In this document: piece after piece, positions 26,512 through 34,888 of the stretch
Layout of the letters: each line of letters begins with the position of its first letter
Numbering within the stretch: position 1 is the stretch's first letter
Origin: Mesorhizobium amorphae
GTDB taxonomy: Bacteria; Pseudomonadota; Alphaproteobacteria; Rhizobiales; Rhizobiaceae
DNA length: 64,000 bases
Direction: 5' to 3'
NCBI GenBank assembly: GCA_003240775.1
Contig: QFNI01000007.1
Location: 1 to 64,000 of the forward strand
Notes under the pieces: generated by a model
What the model saw: only the letters and a program-made list of their open reading frames with translations
The model's database searches: none
What the model was told of the DNA's origin: nothing
Position numbers and translations under genes: made by a program

Positions 26512-27222
26512 ATGGTCTGGCGCCCGCTTCCGCACGAAACCTCCCTTCCCCGGCTGCCCGGCGCTGTCGCCTGGCCCTACAGCCCGGCCGAGATCTGGGC
26601 CGACGGGGCGGTGCATGCGGTGGGCGTGGGGGCAGCACTTGCGGCCACCCTCGCCTTTTTGTTCGTGTTCGGGCCGGGGCTGCCGTCGGTGGCGGCGTTC
26701 GCGGCGGTGGGCATCTACTGCGTGACGCTCGTCGCCTCCTTCGGGATTTCGGCCGCCTACAATCTTTGGCCGCAGTCGCGCACCAAATGGATGCTGCGGC
26801 GGCTCGACCATTCCGCCATCTATTTCCTGATCGCGGGCACCTACACGCCCTTCATGGTGCATCTCGACATGGGAGGGGTGCTCGCGCTCGTGTGGCTGGT
26901 GGCGGCGCTGGGGGCGAGCATCAAGCTCCTGCTTCCCGGCCGCTTCGACCGGCTCTCGATCCTGCTCTACCTCGCCATGGGCTGGGGCGGGGTGGCGCTT
27001 TATGCCGAGATCGGCGTGGGCCTCACCTCGGGTGTCGCGCTGCTGATCCTGGTTGGCGGGCTCCTCTATTCGGGCGGCGTGGTGTTCCACGTGCTCGACC
27101 GGCTGCGCTTCCACAATGCGGTGTGGCACCTCTTCGTGCTGGCGGGCGCGGCCGTGCATTTCGGCGCGGTGGTGTCGCTCGGCTGGGAAAGGGCCCTCGA
27201 CATGGGCGCCTCGATGGCATAG
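26512..27222 (+). CDS. trhA: TrhA/hemolysin III family membrane protein (PAQR)
   Basis: A 236-residue seven-helix protein. PAQR motifs are seen in SAAYNLWPQSRTKWMLRRLD, DHSAIYFLIAGTYTPFMV and FHNAVWHLFVLAGAAVHFGA, carrying the Ser, His and Asp zinc-ligand positions. Bacterial members affect membrane energetics and lipid composition; the old hemolysin name is not well supported. ATG 26512 is chosen; a TTG at 26476 would add 12 residues. No clear ribosome site is present for either. Confidence 0.85.
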   Translation: MVWRPLPHETSLPRLPGAVAWPYSPAEIWADGAVHAVGVGAALAATLAFLFVFGPGLPSVAAFAAVGIYCVTLVASFGISAAYNLWPQSRTKWMLRRLDHSAIYFLIAGTYTPFMVHLDMGGVLALVWLVAALGASIKLLLPGRFDRLSILLYLAMGWGGVALYAEIGVGLTSGVALLILVGGLLYSGGVVFHVLDRLRFHNAVWHLFVLAGAAVHFGAVVSLGWERALDMGASMA

Positions 27223-27324
27223 CCGCGAAGCGGCTCCTTGTTCCCGCGCCCGGCTCGGGAGGAGGCTCGGAGCCGAAGCCCGCCGGCCTGGCTGCCGGCC
27301 AACGAAAGCCCAAGAGGAAACCCC

Positions 27325-28446
27325 ATGAAGCTCTTCTCTCGCGCGGCGGCAGTCGCGCTCCTGCTGGGTGCCACGGCCCTGCCCGCGTTCGCCCAGGACA
27401 TCACCATCGCGGTCGCCGGCCCGATGACGGGACAGCTCGCCAATATCGGCGACCAGTTCAAGGCGGGCGCCCAGGCGGCGGCCGACGCCATCAACGCCAA
27501 GGGCGGCGTGATGGGCCGCAACATCGCGATCCAGGTGGAAGACGATGTCTGCGACCCCAAGCAGGCCGTGTCCATCGCCAACCGGATCGTGGCCGACGGC
27601 ATCATGTTCATCGACGGCCATGCCTGCTCGGGCTCGTCGATCCCCGCTTCGGCCGTGTATGCGGAATCCGGCGCGCTGATGATGACGCCCGCCTCTTCGA
27701 ACCCTGCCCTCACCGACGACGCCGCCGCCAAGGGCTGGCCCACCATCATGCGCCTCTACACGCGCGACGACGGCCAGGGCGCGTTTCTCGGCCCCTGGCT
27801 CGCCGAGAAGTACAAGGGCAAGAAGGTCGCCATCCTCCACGACAAGTCCGCCTACGGCCAGGGCCTGGCGGACGCGGTAAAGGGCAAGATGAACGAGGCG
27901 GGCCTCAACGAGATCCTCTACGAGGGCATCAACCCCGGCGAGAAGGACTACACGGCCGTGGTCGCCAAGCTGAAGCAGGCGGGCGCGGACCTCGTCTATT
28001 TCGGCGGCTACCACCCCGAGGCCGGCCTGATGCTGCGCCAGGCGCAGGAAGCGGGCTTCAAGATGAACCTGATGATGGGCGATTCCATCGCCTCGCCCGA
28101 GTTCTGGGCGGTCGCTGGACCAGCGGGTGAAGGCACGATGTTCACCTTCCCCACCGACCCGCAGGGCCGCCCTCAGGCCAAGGAAGCGGTTGAGGCCATC
28201 AAGGGCAAGGGCTTCACGCCCGACGGCTTCACCCTGTTCTCCTATGCCGTGGTGCAGGCCTTCGCAGCCGGCATCGAGCGCGCGCAGTCGGACGACCCCT
28301 CGGCTGTGGCAGCCGCTCTCAAGAACGGCGAGCCGATCGACACCGTGATCGGGCCGATCGCCTTCGACGAGAAGGGCGACATCAAGGACGCGACCTACGA
28401 CATCAATGTCTGGAAGGACGGCGAATACGCGCCGATCGCGCAGTAA
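27325..28446 (+). CDS. Branched-chain amino-acid ABC transporter substrate-binding protein (LivK-like)
   Basis: A 373-residue periplasmic binding protein. The signal peptide is MKLFSRAAAVALLLGATALP with cleavage before QDITIAVAG. The fold shows the LIVBP pattern: GPMTGQLANIGDQFKAGAQA, VAILHDKSAYGQGLA and AGADLVYFGGYHPEAGLML. It would deliver Leu/Ile/Val or a related amide or amino acid to a permease. No livHMGF genes are adjacent, so it is an orphan within this window. Ribosome site GAGG is upstream of ATG 27325. A weak GC hairpin follows at 28459. Confidence 0.93.
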   Translation: MKLFSRAAAVALLLGATALPAFAQDITIAVAGPMTGQLANIGDQFKAGAQAAADAINAKGGVMGRNIAIQVEDDVCDPKQAVSIANRIVADGIMFIDGHACSGSSIPASAVYAESGALMMTPASSNPALTDDAAAKGWPTIMRLYTRDDGQGAFLGPWLAEKYKGKKVAILHDKSAYGQGLADAVKGKMNEAGLNEILYEGINPGEKDYTAVVAKLKQAGADLVYFGGYHPEAGLMLRQAQEAGFKMNLMMGDSIASPEFWAVAGPAGEGTMFTFPTDPQGRPQAKEAVEAIKGKGFTPDGFTLFSYAVVQAFAAGIERAQSDDPSAVAAALKNGEPIDTVIGPIAFDEKGDIKDATYDINVWKDGEYAPIAQ

Positions 28447-28458
28447 GCCGAAAAAAGC

Positions 28459-28483
28459 GCACCCCTCGCCTGCCGGGGGGTGC
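28459..28483 (+). terminator. Hairpin after the binding-protein gene
   Basis: GCACCCC pairs with GGGGTGC across an 11-base loop, 12 bp after the stop. The downstream sequence has only short T-runs, so termination would be weak; six A before the stem could serve the reverse strand. Confidence 0.4.
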
Positions 28484-28605
28484 ACTGTTCCAGCCTTGCA
28501 CGGGCTTTGGGAATACCTACCTTGGACCGAAGGGCATTTGCGGCCTCGGGCACCCCTGCGGGCGCTGGAGGCCGCACCCGCCCGCCGCCAAGCCAAGGTT
28601 TGTCC

Positions 28606-29508
28606 ATGAACATCGACCAGATCCGGCGGTCCGTCGTGGCCGTCCGCACTTCCATCCCCGAAAACGGCTTCACCGCGGATGCGCTGGGCACCGAGCGCGA
28701 AGGCTCGGGCGTGGTGATCCGCGACAATCTCGTGCTCACCATCGGCTATCTCATCACGGAGGCCGAAGAAGTCTGGCTGACGCGCCATGACGGGCGCGTG
28801 GTGGCCGCCCATCCGCTCGCCTACGACATGGAGACCGGCTTCGGCCTCGTCCAGGCGCTGGGCGCGCTTGAGCTGCCCGCGCTTGCGCTGGGCGACGGCG
28901 CGGCACTCGGCGTGGGCGACGAGGCGACGCTGGTCGACGGCAATGGCGGGCATGTGGACACGCGCGTCGTGGCGCGGCAGGAATTCGCCGGCTACTGGGA
29001 ATACCTGCTCGACCAGGCCGTGTTCACCGCGCCCGCGCACCCCTCCTGGGGCGGAGCCGCACTCGTCGACCCCGACGGGCGGCTGCTCGGCATCGGCTCG
29101 CTGCGCCTTCAGATGAGCCGCAACGGCGATGTGGAGGACATCAACATGATCGTCCCCATCCATCTGCTCAACCCCATCCTGGACGACCTGCTTGCGCATG
29201 GCCGGGTGCAGAAGCCCGCGCGGCCCTGGCTCGGCGTCTATTCGGCCGAAAGCAACGGCGAGGTGGTGGTGATGAGCGTGGCCGAGGGCAGCCCCGCGGA
29301 ACAGGCCGGCGTGAAGCGCGGCGACATCATCTCCGACATCCGCAACGAGGAGGTGGACGGCCTGGCCGACCTCTACCGCAAGGTCTGGCAGAGCGGCCCG
29401 GCGGGCACCGAGCTGCCGATCCGCGTGGTGCGCGACGGACGCGAGGCCTGGCTCCGGATCAAGTCGGCCGACCGCGAGAGCTTTTTGCGCAAGCCGCAGA
29501 TGCAGTAA
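28606..29508 (+). CDS. HtrA/S1C-like protease homologue lacking the catalytic triad, with PDZ domain
   Basis: A 300-residue protein without a signal peptide. The trypsin-like half (residues 1-185) aligns with HtrA: GSGVVIRDNLVLTIGYLITE is the GSG...LTN.HVV region, but His is Tyr48; DMETGFGL is the DP.TDLAL region, but Asp is Gly78; APAHPSWGGAAL is the NPGNSGGPL region, but Ser is Gly149. All three catalytic positions are therefore lost. A PDZ domain (about 205-290, PWLGVYSAE, GSPAEQAGVKRGDIISDI) remains intact. It is probably a cytoplasmic pseudoprotease or peptide-binding scaffold. It follows the LivK-like gene by 160 bp. The fold assignment is firm, the loss of activity inferred. Confidence 0.88.
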   Translation: MNIDQIRRSVVAVRTSIPENGFTADALGTEREGSGVVIRDNLVLTIGYLITEAEEVWLTRHDGRVVAAHPLAYDMETGFGLVQALGALELPALALGDGAALGVGDEATLVDGNGGHVDTRVVARQEFAGYWEYLLDQAVFTAPAHPSWGGAALVDPDGRLLGIGSLRLQMSRNGDVEDINMIVPIHLLNPILDDLLAHGRVQKPARPWLGVYSAESNGEVVVMSVAEGSPAEQAGVKRGDIISDIRNEEVDGLADLYRKVWQSGPAGTELPIRVVRDGREAWLRIKSADRESFLRKPQMQ

Positions 29509-29527
29509 GGGTTCGAGGAGCGTCAGG

Positions 29528-29558
29528 CCGGGCGCGGGAGGCTCGTTGCCACGCCCGG
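29528..29558 (+). terminator. Possible terminator hairpin in the gap before the PQQ dehydrogenase
   Basis: CCGGGCG pairs with CGCCCGG over a 17-base loop, 20 bp after the HtrA-like gene, followed 15 bases later by TTTT. The remainder of the 424-bp gap 29509-29932 holds no convincing gene, repeat or tRNA; it is a long leader before the next start and could contain promoter elements. Confidence 0.35.
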
Positions 29559-29932
29559 TTCGCAGCGTCCGGCTTTTCGCTTGGTTCGGGAAGCGGTGCG
29601 CGTGGCATCTTCTTCTGGGGGATGTGAGCAAAAACCCGACATTCTCGCGGTTCCAGCCACGAAGCTGAGCCCGGCACGGCGTCTCGCCAGGTGCCGCGCA
29701 AGCAGGCGGCGGGTTCCACCCACACGCCGCCCTCGTTTCTGTCATCCTCGTCACGGCATCGCCATGCAGAATACCGCTGATGCTGGATGGCTGGAGCCTC
29801 TTCGTTGCCCCCTTCTTCCACGAGGTATGCGAAACGCGCTCGCTTGATCCGTCTTCGGGACAGGACTACGCAAGCGTTTCGCCTGCGCCCGTGGCGTCGG
29901 CGGAAACGGTCCTCAGGCAGCGGAACCTCTTC

Positions 29933-32413
29933 ATGACCAATTCCGTGCAAGGCATCGGAGCCGCGGGCCGGCTCTGGCTCATCGTCCTGGGCACCGCGCT
30001 GTTTCTGGCCGGCGCCTTTTTCGTGGTGGGAGGCGCCCGGCTCGCGATGCTGGGCGGCAGCTGGTATTTCCTGATCGCGGGCGTGCTGATCGCGGCCGCC
30101 GGCATCCAGGTCGTGCGCCGCCGGCCTTCGGGGGCGCTTCTCTTCGCGCTGGCGGCGGCAGGCAGCGCCGCATGGGCGGCGTGGGAAAGCGGGTGGACGT
30201 TCTGGCCGCTCGTTTCGCGGCTCTTCGCCATAGGCGTCGGCCTCGTCTTCGTGCTTGTCAGCATTCCCCTGCTGCGCCGGAGCGTCGGCCGCTCGCCGGC
30301 AACTGGTGCGAGCTTCGCTTCGGCCGGCGTGGTGGCGCTTCTGTGCGCGGCGACGGCCTACGGCATGTTCCTGCCTCACGCGGAGGTCTCGGCCGGCGGC
30401 ACCGTGGCGCTGACGCCGGTCGATCCGGCGGCCGAGCAGCGGGACTGGTCGCATTACGGCAACGACGCGGGCGGCACGCGCTTCGCGGCGCTCGACGCCA
30501 TCAACCGCGACACGGTTTCCAGGCTCGAGGTCGCATGGACCTACCGCACGGGCGACACGCCCGAAAGCCCGACCGGCAACGAGGCGGAAGATCAGCAGAC
30601 GCCGCTGCAGGTGGGCGACCGCGTATTCCTCTGCACGCCCCACAACAACGTCATAGCGCTGGACGCCGACACGGGCCAGGAAATCTGGAAGAACGCAATC
30701 AATGCGCGCTCCACCGTCTGGAACCGCTGCCGGGGGCTCGGCTATTTCGACGCGACGGTCGGGCCTGCCCAGCCGACAGTGCCCGGCTCGACGCCCGTCA
30801 CGGCGGTTGCGGTCGCCCCCGGCGCGCCGTGCCAGCGCCGCATCCTGATGAACACCATCACCGCCGAGCTCGTGGCGCTCGATGCCGACACCGGCGCTTT
30901 CTGCCCGGATTTCGGCACGAACGGCCGCGTCGATCTCAAGGTCGGCCTGGGCGACGCGCCCGATCCGCAATACCAGCTCACTTCGCCCCCCACGGTCGCC
31001 GGCACCACCGTCGTGGTCGGCGGACGCATCGCGGACAATGTGCAGGTGGACATGCCCGGCGGCGTGATGCGCGGCTTCGATGTGATCACGGGCGCGCTGC
31101 GCTGGGCGTTCGACCCCGGCAACCCCGCGATCACCGCGCTGCCGCCGGAAGGCGAGACCTACACGCGCTCGACGCCGAACGTCTGGGCACCCATGACCTA
31201 TGACGCGGCTTCCAACACGGTGTTCATGCCCGTCGGCAGCCCCTCCGTGGACCTGTGGGGGGCAACGCGCACCGCGCTCGACCACCGATACGGCGCTTCG
31301 ATCCTGGCGCTCGACGCGACCACGGGGCGCGAGAAATGGGTCTACCAGACGGTCCACAACGATCTCTGGGACTTCGACGTGCCGATGCAGCCGACGCTGA
31401 TCGACTTTCCCGACGCGGCAGGCTCGTCGGTGCCCGCGCTGATCTTCGGCACAAAGGCGGGTCAGGTCTATGTCTTGGACCGTGCCACGGGGCAGCCGCT
31501 GACGGAGGTCGTCGAGCAACCCGTGAAGCCCGGCACGATCGAGCGCGAGCCCTATGCGCCGACCCAGCCGCGCTCGGTCGGCATGCCCCAGATCGGAGCG
31601 GAAACGCTGACCGAGGCCGACATGTGGGGCGCGACCCCCTTCGACCAGCTGCTTTGCCGCATCCAGTTCAAGTCGATGCGCTATGACGGGCTCTACACGG
31701 TGCCGGACACCGACGTGTCGCTCAGCTTTCCAGGCTCGCTCGGCGGCATGAACTGGGGCGGGCTCTCGGTCGACCCCAACGCGCAATACGCCTTCGTCAA
31801 CGACATGCGCCTCGGGCTCTGGGTGCAGATGCTGCCCCAGCAGCCCGCGCAGGTCGCCGCGATGGACGCCGACCCCACGGGGACGGCACCGCTGGAGAAG
31901 AAGGCGGAGGAAAACAACGGCGGCGAGGCGCCCAATACCGGCATGGGAGCCGTGCCGCTGAAGGGCACGCCCTATTCGGTCAACAAGAACCGCTTCCTGT
32001 CGCAGCTCCAGATCCCCTGCCAGAAGCCGCCCTTCGGCTCGCTGACGGCGATCGACCTGAAGACCCGGCAGATCGCCTGGCAGGTCCCGGTGGGCACCGT
32101 CAGGGACACCGGGCCCTTCGGGATCAAGATGCTGGCGCCCATTCCGGTCGGCATGCCGACGCTCGGCGGAACCCTGGCGACCCAGGGCGGCCTGGTCTTC
32201 ATCGCGGGCACGCAGGACTACTATCTGCGCGCCTTCGACTCCGGCACGGGCGAGGAGGTCTGGAAGGCGCGCCTTCCGGTGGGCAGCCAGGGCGGGCCGA
32301 TGACCTACAAGTCGCCCAGGACCGGCAAGCAATATGTGGTGATCTCGGCGGGCGGGGCGCGGCAGTCGCAGGACCGGGGCGACTACGTGATCGCCTACGC
32401 GCTGCCGGATTGA
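29933..32413 (+). CDS. Membrane-bound PQQ-dependent dehydrogenase, glucose/quinate/shikimate family
   Basis: An 826-residue quinoprotein. Five membrane helices occupy the first about 145 residues, as in Gcd and QuiA, anchoring it so that electrons pass to ubiquinone. The periplasmic part has eight-bladed propeller W-motif repeats: QTPLQVGDRVFLCTPHNNVI, ALDADTGQEIWK, VYQTVHNDLWDFDVP and GEEVWKARLP. The HNDLWDFD motif is a PQQ/metal-site signature. It oxidises an aldose or cyclic polyol to a lactone or keto acid; glucose versus quinate cannot be decided here. PQQ biosynthesis genes are not in the window. ATG 29933 is used; an earlier in-frame ATG at 29780 lacks a membrane-protein-like extension. 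A strong hairpin follows. Confidence 0.92.
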   Translation: MTNSVQGIGAAGRLWLIVLGTALFLAGAFFVVGGARLAMLGGSWYFLIAGVLIAAAGIQVVRRRPSGALLFALAAAGSAAWAAWESGWTFWPLVSRLFAIGVGLVFVLVSIPLLRRSVGRSPATGASFASAGVVALLCAATAYGMFLPHAEVSAGGTVALTPVDPAAEQRDWSHYGNDAGGTRFAALDAINRDTVSRLEVAWTYRTGDTPESPTGNEAEDQQTPLQVGDRVFLCTPHNNVIALDADTGQEIWKNAINARSTVWNRCRGLGYFDATVGPAQPTVPGSTPVTAVAVAPGAPCQRRILMNTITAELVALDADTGAFCPDFGTNGRVDLKVGLGDAPDPQYQLTSPPTVAGTTVVVGGRIADNVQVDMPGGVMRGFDVITGALRWAFDPGNPAITALPPEGETYTRSTPNVWAPMTYDAASNTVFMPVGSPSVDLWGATRTALDHRYGASILALDATTGREKWVYQTVHNDLWDFDVPMQPTLIDFPDAAGSSVPALIFGTKAGQVYVLDRATGQPLTEVVEQPVKPGTIEREPYAPTQPRSVGMPQIGAETLTEADMWGATPFDQLLCRIQFKSMRYDGLYTVPDTDVSLSFPGSLGGMNWGGLSVDPNAQYAFVNDMRLGLWVQMLPQQPAQVAAMDADPTGTAPLEKKAEENNGGEAPNTGMGAVPLKGTPYSVNKNRFLSQLQIPCQKPPFGSLTAIDLKTRQIAWQVPVGTVRDTGPFGIKMLAPIPVGMPTLGGTLATQGGLVFIAGTQDYYLRAFDSGTGEEVWKARLPVGSQGGPMTYKSPRTGKQYVVISAGGARQSQDRGDYVIAYALPD

Positions 32414-32420
32414 GGGGAGA

Positions 32421-32447
32421 CCGGAAGCGGGTCGAACCCGCTTCCGG
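32421..32447. terminator. Strong hairpin terminator between convergent genes
   Basis: An 11-bp perfect stem (CCGGAAGCGGG with CCCGCTTCCGG) and a 5-base loop TCGAA sits 8 bp after the dehydrogenase stop and 12 bp before the convergent isomerase stop. It lacks a T-run but its strength suggests termination or 3'-end protection on both strands. Confidence 0.65.
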
Positions 32448-32458
32448 CGCGCCTGGCC

Positions 32459-33373
32459 TTACTTGATGAAGGGGCGCAGCACGTCGCGGGCGAGGAGGAA
32501 GCCGCGCTTGATCTTGGCGTCGTCGCCTTCGAAGCGGCGGTCCTCGTGCTCGATCACGACGGGGCCGTCATAGCCGCTGGCATAGAGGCCCGAGAAGAAG
32601 CCGGGCCAGTCGACCTCGCCCAGGCCGGGCATGCGGGGGATCTGCCAACCCATGCCGGCCGACAGGATGCCGCGCTCGTAGAGGCCGTCGCGGTCGATCT
32701 CCAGGTCCTTGGCGTGGACGTGGAACATGTGGGGGCCGAACTCGCGGATGAAGCGGGCCTGGTCGATCATCTGGAGCACGAGGTGAGAGGGGTCGAAGTT
32801 CATGCCGACTGCCCCTTCCCACTCCTCCAGGATGCGGCGCCAGATGCGGGGCGAATAGGCGATGTTGTGCCCGCCCGGCCATTCGTCGCGGCTGAAGATC
32901 ATCGGGCAGTTCTCGAAGGCCAGGCGCACGCCGTGGTCGCGCGCATAGGCGATCAGCTCGGGCCAGACGCTCTGGGCGTCCTCCCAGTTCTCGTCCACGG
33001 TCTTTGCGCGGTCGCCGCCGCAGAAGGTGTTGACGAGGCCGACCTCCATGCGGGACGCAGCCGCGATCACGCGCTTGAGGTGCTCGGCCACCGCCTCGCG
33101 ATGGGCGCGGTCGGGGTGGAGAGGATTGGGGTAGAAGCCGAGTGCCGAGATCGAAAGCCCGCGCGCTTCGAGCGAGGCCGGGATCTCGCGCGCCTCGCCG
33201 TCCGACAGGTTGGCGACGTCGATGTGGCTCGTGCCGGCATAGCGGCGGGTGGAGCCTTCGGCCTTGGGCCAGCAGGCGATCTCGAGCGTCTCGAAGCCCG
33301 CATCGGCCGCCCAGCTCGCCACTTCGCCGAGCGGGGTTTCGGGGAAGGGAGCGGTCAGAATTCCAAGCTGCAT
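32459..33373 (-). CDS. Sugar phosphate isomerase/epimerase (AP-endonuclease-2-like TIM barrel)
   Basis: A 304-residue TIM barrel. Metal-ligand positions appear in VRLAFENCPMIF (Glu), GMNFDPSHLVLQ (Asp/His), HMFHVHAKDLEI (His/Asp) and DGPVVIEHEDRR (Glu). This is the IolE/IolI/hydroxypyruvate-isomerase superfamily, which acts on ketoses or inosose. ATG 33373 follows GAGGAG. Transcription is convergent with the PQQ dehydrogenase, so the two may be part of a sugar-use region, but no clear operon partner exists. Confidence 0.85.
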   Translation of the reverse strand: MQLGILTAPFPETPLGEVASWAADAGFETLEIACWPKAEGSTRRYAGTSHIDVANLSDGEAREIPASLEARGLSISALGFYPNPLHPDRAHREAVAEHLKRVIAAASRMEVGLVNTFCGGDRAKTVDENWEDAQSVWPELIAYARDHGVRLAFENCPMIFSRDEWPGGHNIAYSPRIWRRILEEWEGAVGMNFDPSHLVLQMIDQARFIREFGPHMFHVHAKDLEIDRDGLYERGILSAGMGWQIPRMPGLGEVDWPGFFSGLYASGYDGPVVIEHEDRRFEGDDAKIKRGFLLARDVLRPFIK

Positions 33374-33469
33374 GGCGGTCTCCTCGGTCGCGGCACGGGT
33401 GTCGCAGATGGCTCCGTTCCACGCAAGCGCTGGCCTCGTGGGGGCTGGCTGGGCTAAGGCGGGATCGCC

Positions 33470-34060
33470 ATGCGAAAGATCGCCCTCTTTTTCCTCCTCG
33501 CAACGCTTGCAGCACCCGCCTGTGCGCAGGAAACGTGGAAGGCGGTGGAGGAAACGAAGTTCTACGCGATCAGCGGGCAGAGCGGGCCGGCCCTCTACGA
33601 GTCCATCGGCCAGCGCGGCCCCAAGGCGAGCATCGGCCGCACCATCGCTGTGACGGATTTCAAGCTGACCTGGCGCAGGCAATATGTCGAGGAGGACGGG
33701 GCCTGCATCCTGCGCGCGGCGCGACCGCGGCTCGTTCTCACCTACCGGCTGCCCAAGCCCTCGGAAAAGCTGCCGCCCGCCATCCGCGCCAACTGGCAGC
33801 GCTTCGCGGACGGCGTGCGCGCGCATGAGAAGGTGCATGGCGACATCATCATCGACATGGTGCGCGCGATCGAGGCGGAGACCGTGGGGCTCAGGGCGGA
33901 GAACGACCCCGGCTGCCGCAAGATCAAGCCGCTGATGAACGAACGGCTGGCGCGGCTTTCGCTCGCCCAGCGCGAGCGCAGCCGCGACTTCGACCGGATG
34001 GAGATGCAGAACGGCGGCGCGGTGCACCGCCTGATCCTGGCGCTGGTGAACGGCGGCTAG
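33470..34060 (+). CDS. DUF922 secreted Zn-dependent protease-like protein
   Basis: A 196-residue protein with a signal peptide (MRKIALFFLLATLAAPACAQ). The HExxH-type motif His119-Glu120-x-x-His123 lies in RAHEKVHGDI, typical of the DUF922 family (putative periplasmic metallopeptidases). Upstream strands TVTDFKLTWRRQYVEEDG-like sequence carries the conserved W-R pattern. Two further Cys pairs (DGACIL, DPGCRK) suggest a disulfide. The role is unknown; some members affect adhesins or polysaccharide export. Its stop codon overlaps by 4 bp the end of the convergent enoyl-CoA hydratase gene. Confidence 0.82.
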   Translation: MRKIALFFLLATLAAPACAQETWKAVEETKFYAISGQSGPALYESIGQRGPKASIGRTIAVTDFKLTWRRQYVEEDGACILRAARPRLVLTYRLPKPSEKLPPAIRANWQRFADGVRAHEKVHGDIIIDMVRAIEAETVGLRAENDPGCRKIKPLMNERLARLSLAQRERSRDFDRMEMQNGGAVHRLILALVNGG

Positions 34061-34845
34061 CGCCCGGTGAAGACGGGCTTGCGCCGCTCGGTGGAGGCGG
34101 CGAGCGCTTCCTTGTGGTCCTCGGTTTCCGCGCAGAGCTTGCCGGCGCGGATTTCCTCGATCAGCTGGTCGGCGAAGCCGCGCGAGGACCAGCTGTCGAT
34201 CAGCGCCTTGGCGTGGCCGATGGCGACCGTGGGGCCGGAGGCCAGCTTTTCGGCGAAGGCCCAGGTCTCGGATTCCAGTTCGGCCTCGGGAACCACACGG
34301 GACACGAGCTTGTGGGCGAGGGCTGTGTCGGCGTCCCAGGCATCGCCCGTAAACGCGAAGAGCTTGGCGGCCTCCACGCCCATCAGGCGCGGCATCAGCC
34401 AGGAGCCGCCGCAATCCGGCGGATAGGCGATGCGGGTGTAGGCGCAGATGAAGCGCGCGCGGTTCGACACGATGCGGAAATCGCAGGCGAGCGCCATGTC
34501 GAGCCCGCCGCCGACGGCGGGGCCGTCGATCATGGCGATCGTGGGCTTGCGGAGGGAGAACACCTCCTGGACGAGGCGCACGGCCTCGTCGGTCCAGTCG
34601 TGGTCGGGATAGGGGTCGATGCCGGCGGTCTTGTCGGCCCATTCCTTGACGTCGGCCCCGCCCGAGAACGCGCCGCCGCGCCCCGTCAGCACGAGCGCGC
34701 GCACGGCATCGTCTTCGGCTGCCGCGCGGACGGCCTTGCGCAGCGCGAGAAGCAGGGGGACGCTGAGTGCGTTGCGCACTTCCGGGCGATTGAGGGCAAT
34801 GAGGCGCACCCCGTTGCGGGTTTCCGTCTCGACCAGTTCCGTCAT
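34057..34845 (-). CDS. Enoyl-CoA hydratase/isomerase family protein
   Basis: A 262-residue crotonase-fold enzyme. The oxyanion hole and CoA-binding loops are seen in LTGRGGAFSGGADVKEW and AMIDGPAVGGGLDMALACD. The typical catalytic Glu pair is replaced around YTRIAYPPDCGGSWLM, where the region usually holds ERRLGLVPGDGG with Glu; an Asp/Cys is present instead, so the reaction may not be simple hydration. It lies 43 bp downstream of the TPP decarboxylase gene on the same strand, so a two-gene operon for a keto-acid to acyl-CoA route is plausible. Confidence 0.88.
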   Translation of the reverse strand: MTELVETETRNGVRLIALNRPEVRNALSVPLLLALRKAVRAAAEDDAVRALVLTGRGGAFSGGADVKEWADKTAGIDPYPDHDWTDEAVRLVQEVFSLRKPTIAMIDGPAVGGGLDMALACDFRIVSNRARFICAYTRIAYPPDCGGSWLMPRLMGVEAAKLFAFTGDAWDADTALAHKLVSRVVPEAELESETWAFAEKLASGPTVAIGHAKALIDSWSSRGFADQLIEEIRAGKLCAETEDHKEALAASTERRKPVFTGR

Positions 34846-34888
34846 GGGTGGGGTCCGGTTTGTGGGAGGATTGGGGCGGGGTTCGCGG

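Noticed and set aside
26032..29754. 1240-codon minus-strand frame across several genes
   Set aside because: Overlaps four recognised genes in other frames, with no domain pattern; the LivK, HtrA-like and TrhA calls explain this region.
29509..29932. A small minus-strand gene (about 66 codons) in the gap before the PQQ dehydrogenase
   Set aside because: The frame has no ribosome site and its composition is that of random GC-rich sequence; no homology pattern.
29459..32332. 957-codon minus-strand frame opposite the PQQ dehydrogenase
   Set aside because: Antisense shadow of a clear quinoprotein gene; no recognisable motif.
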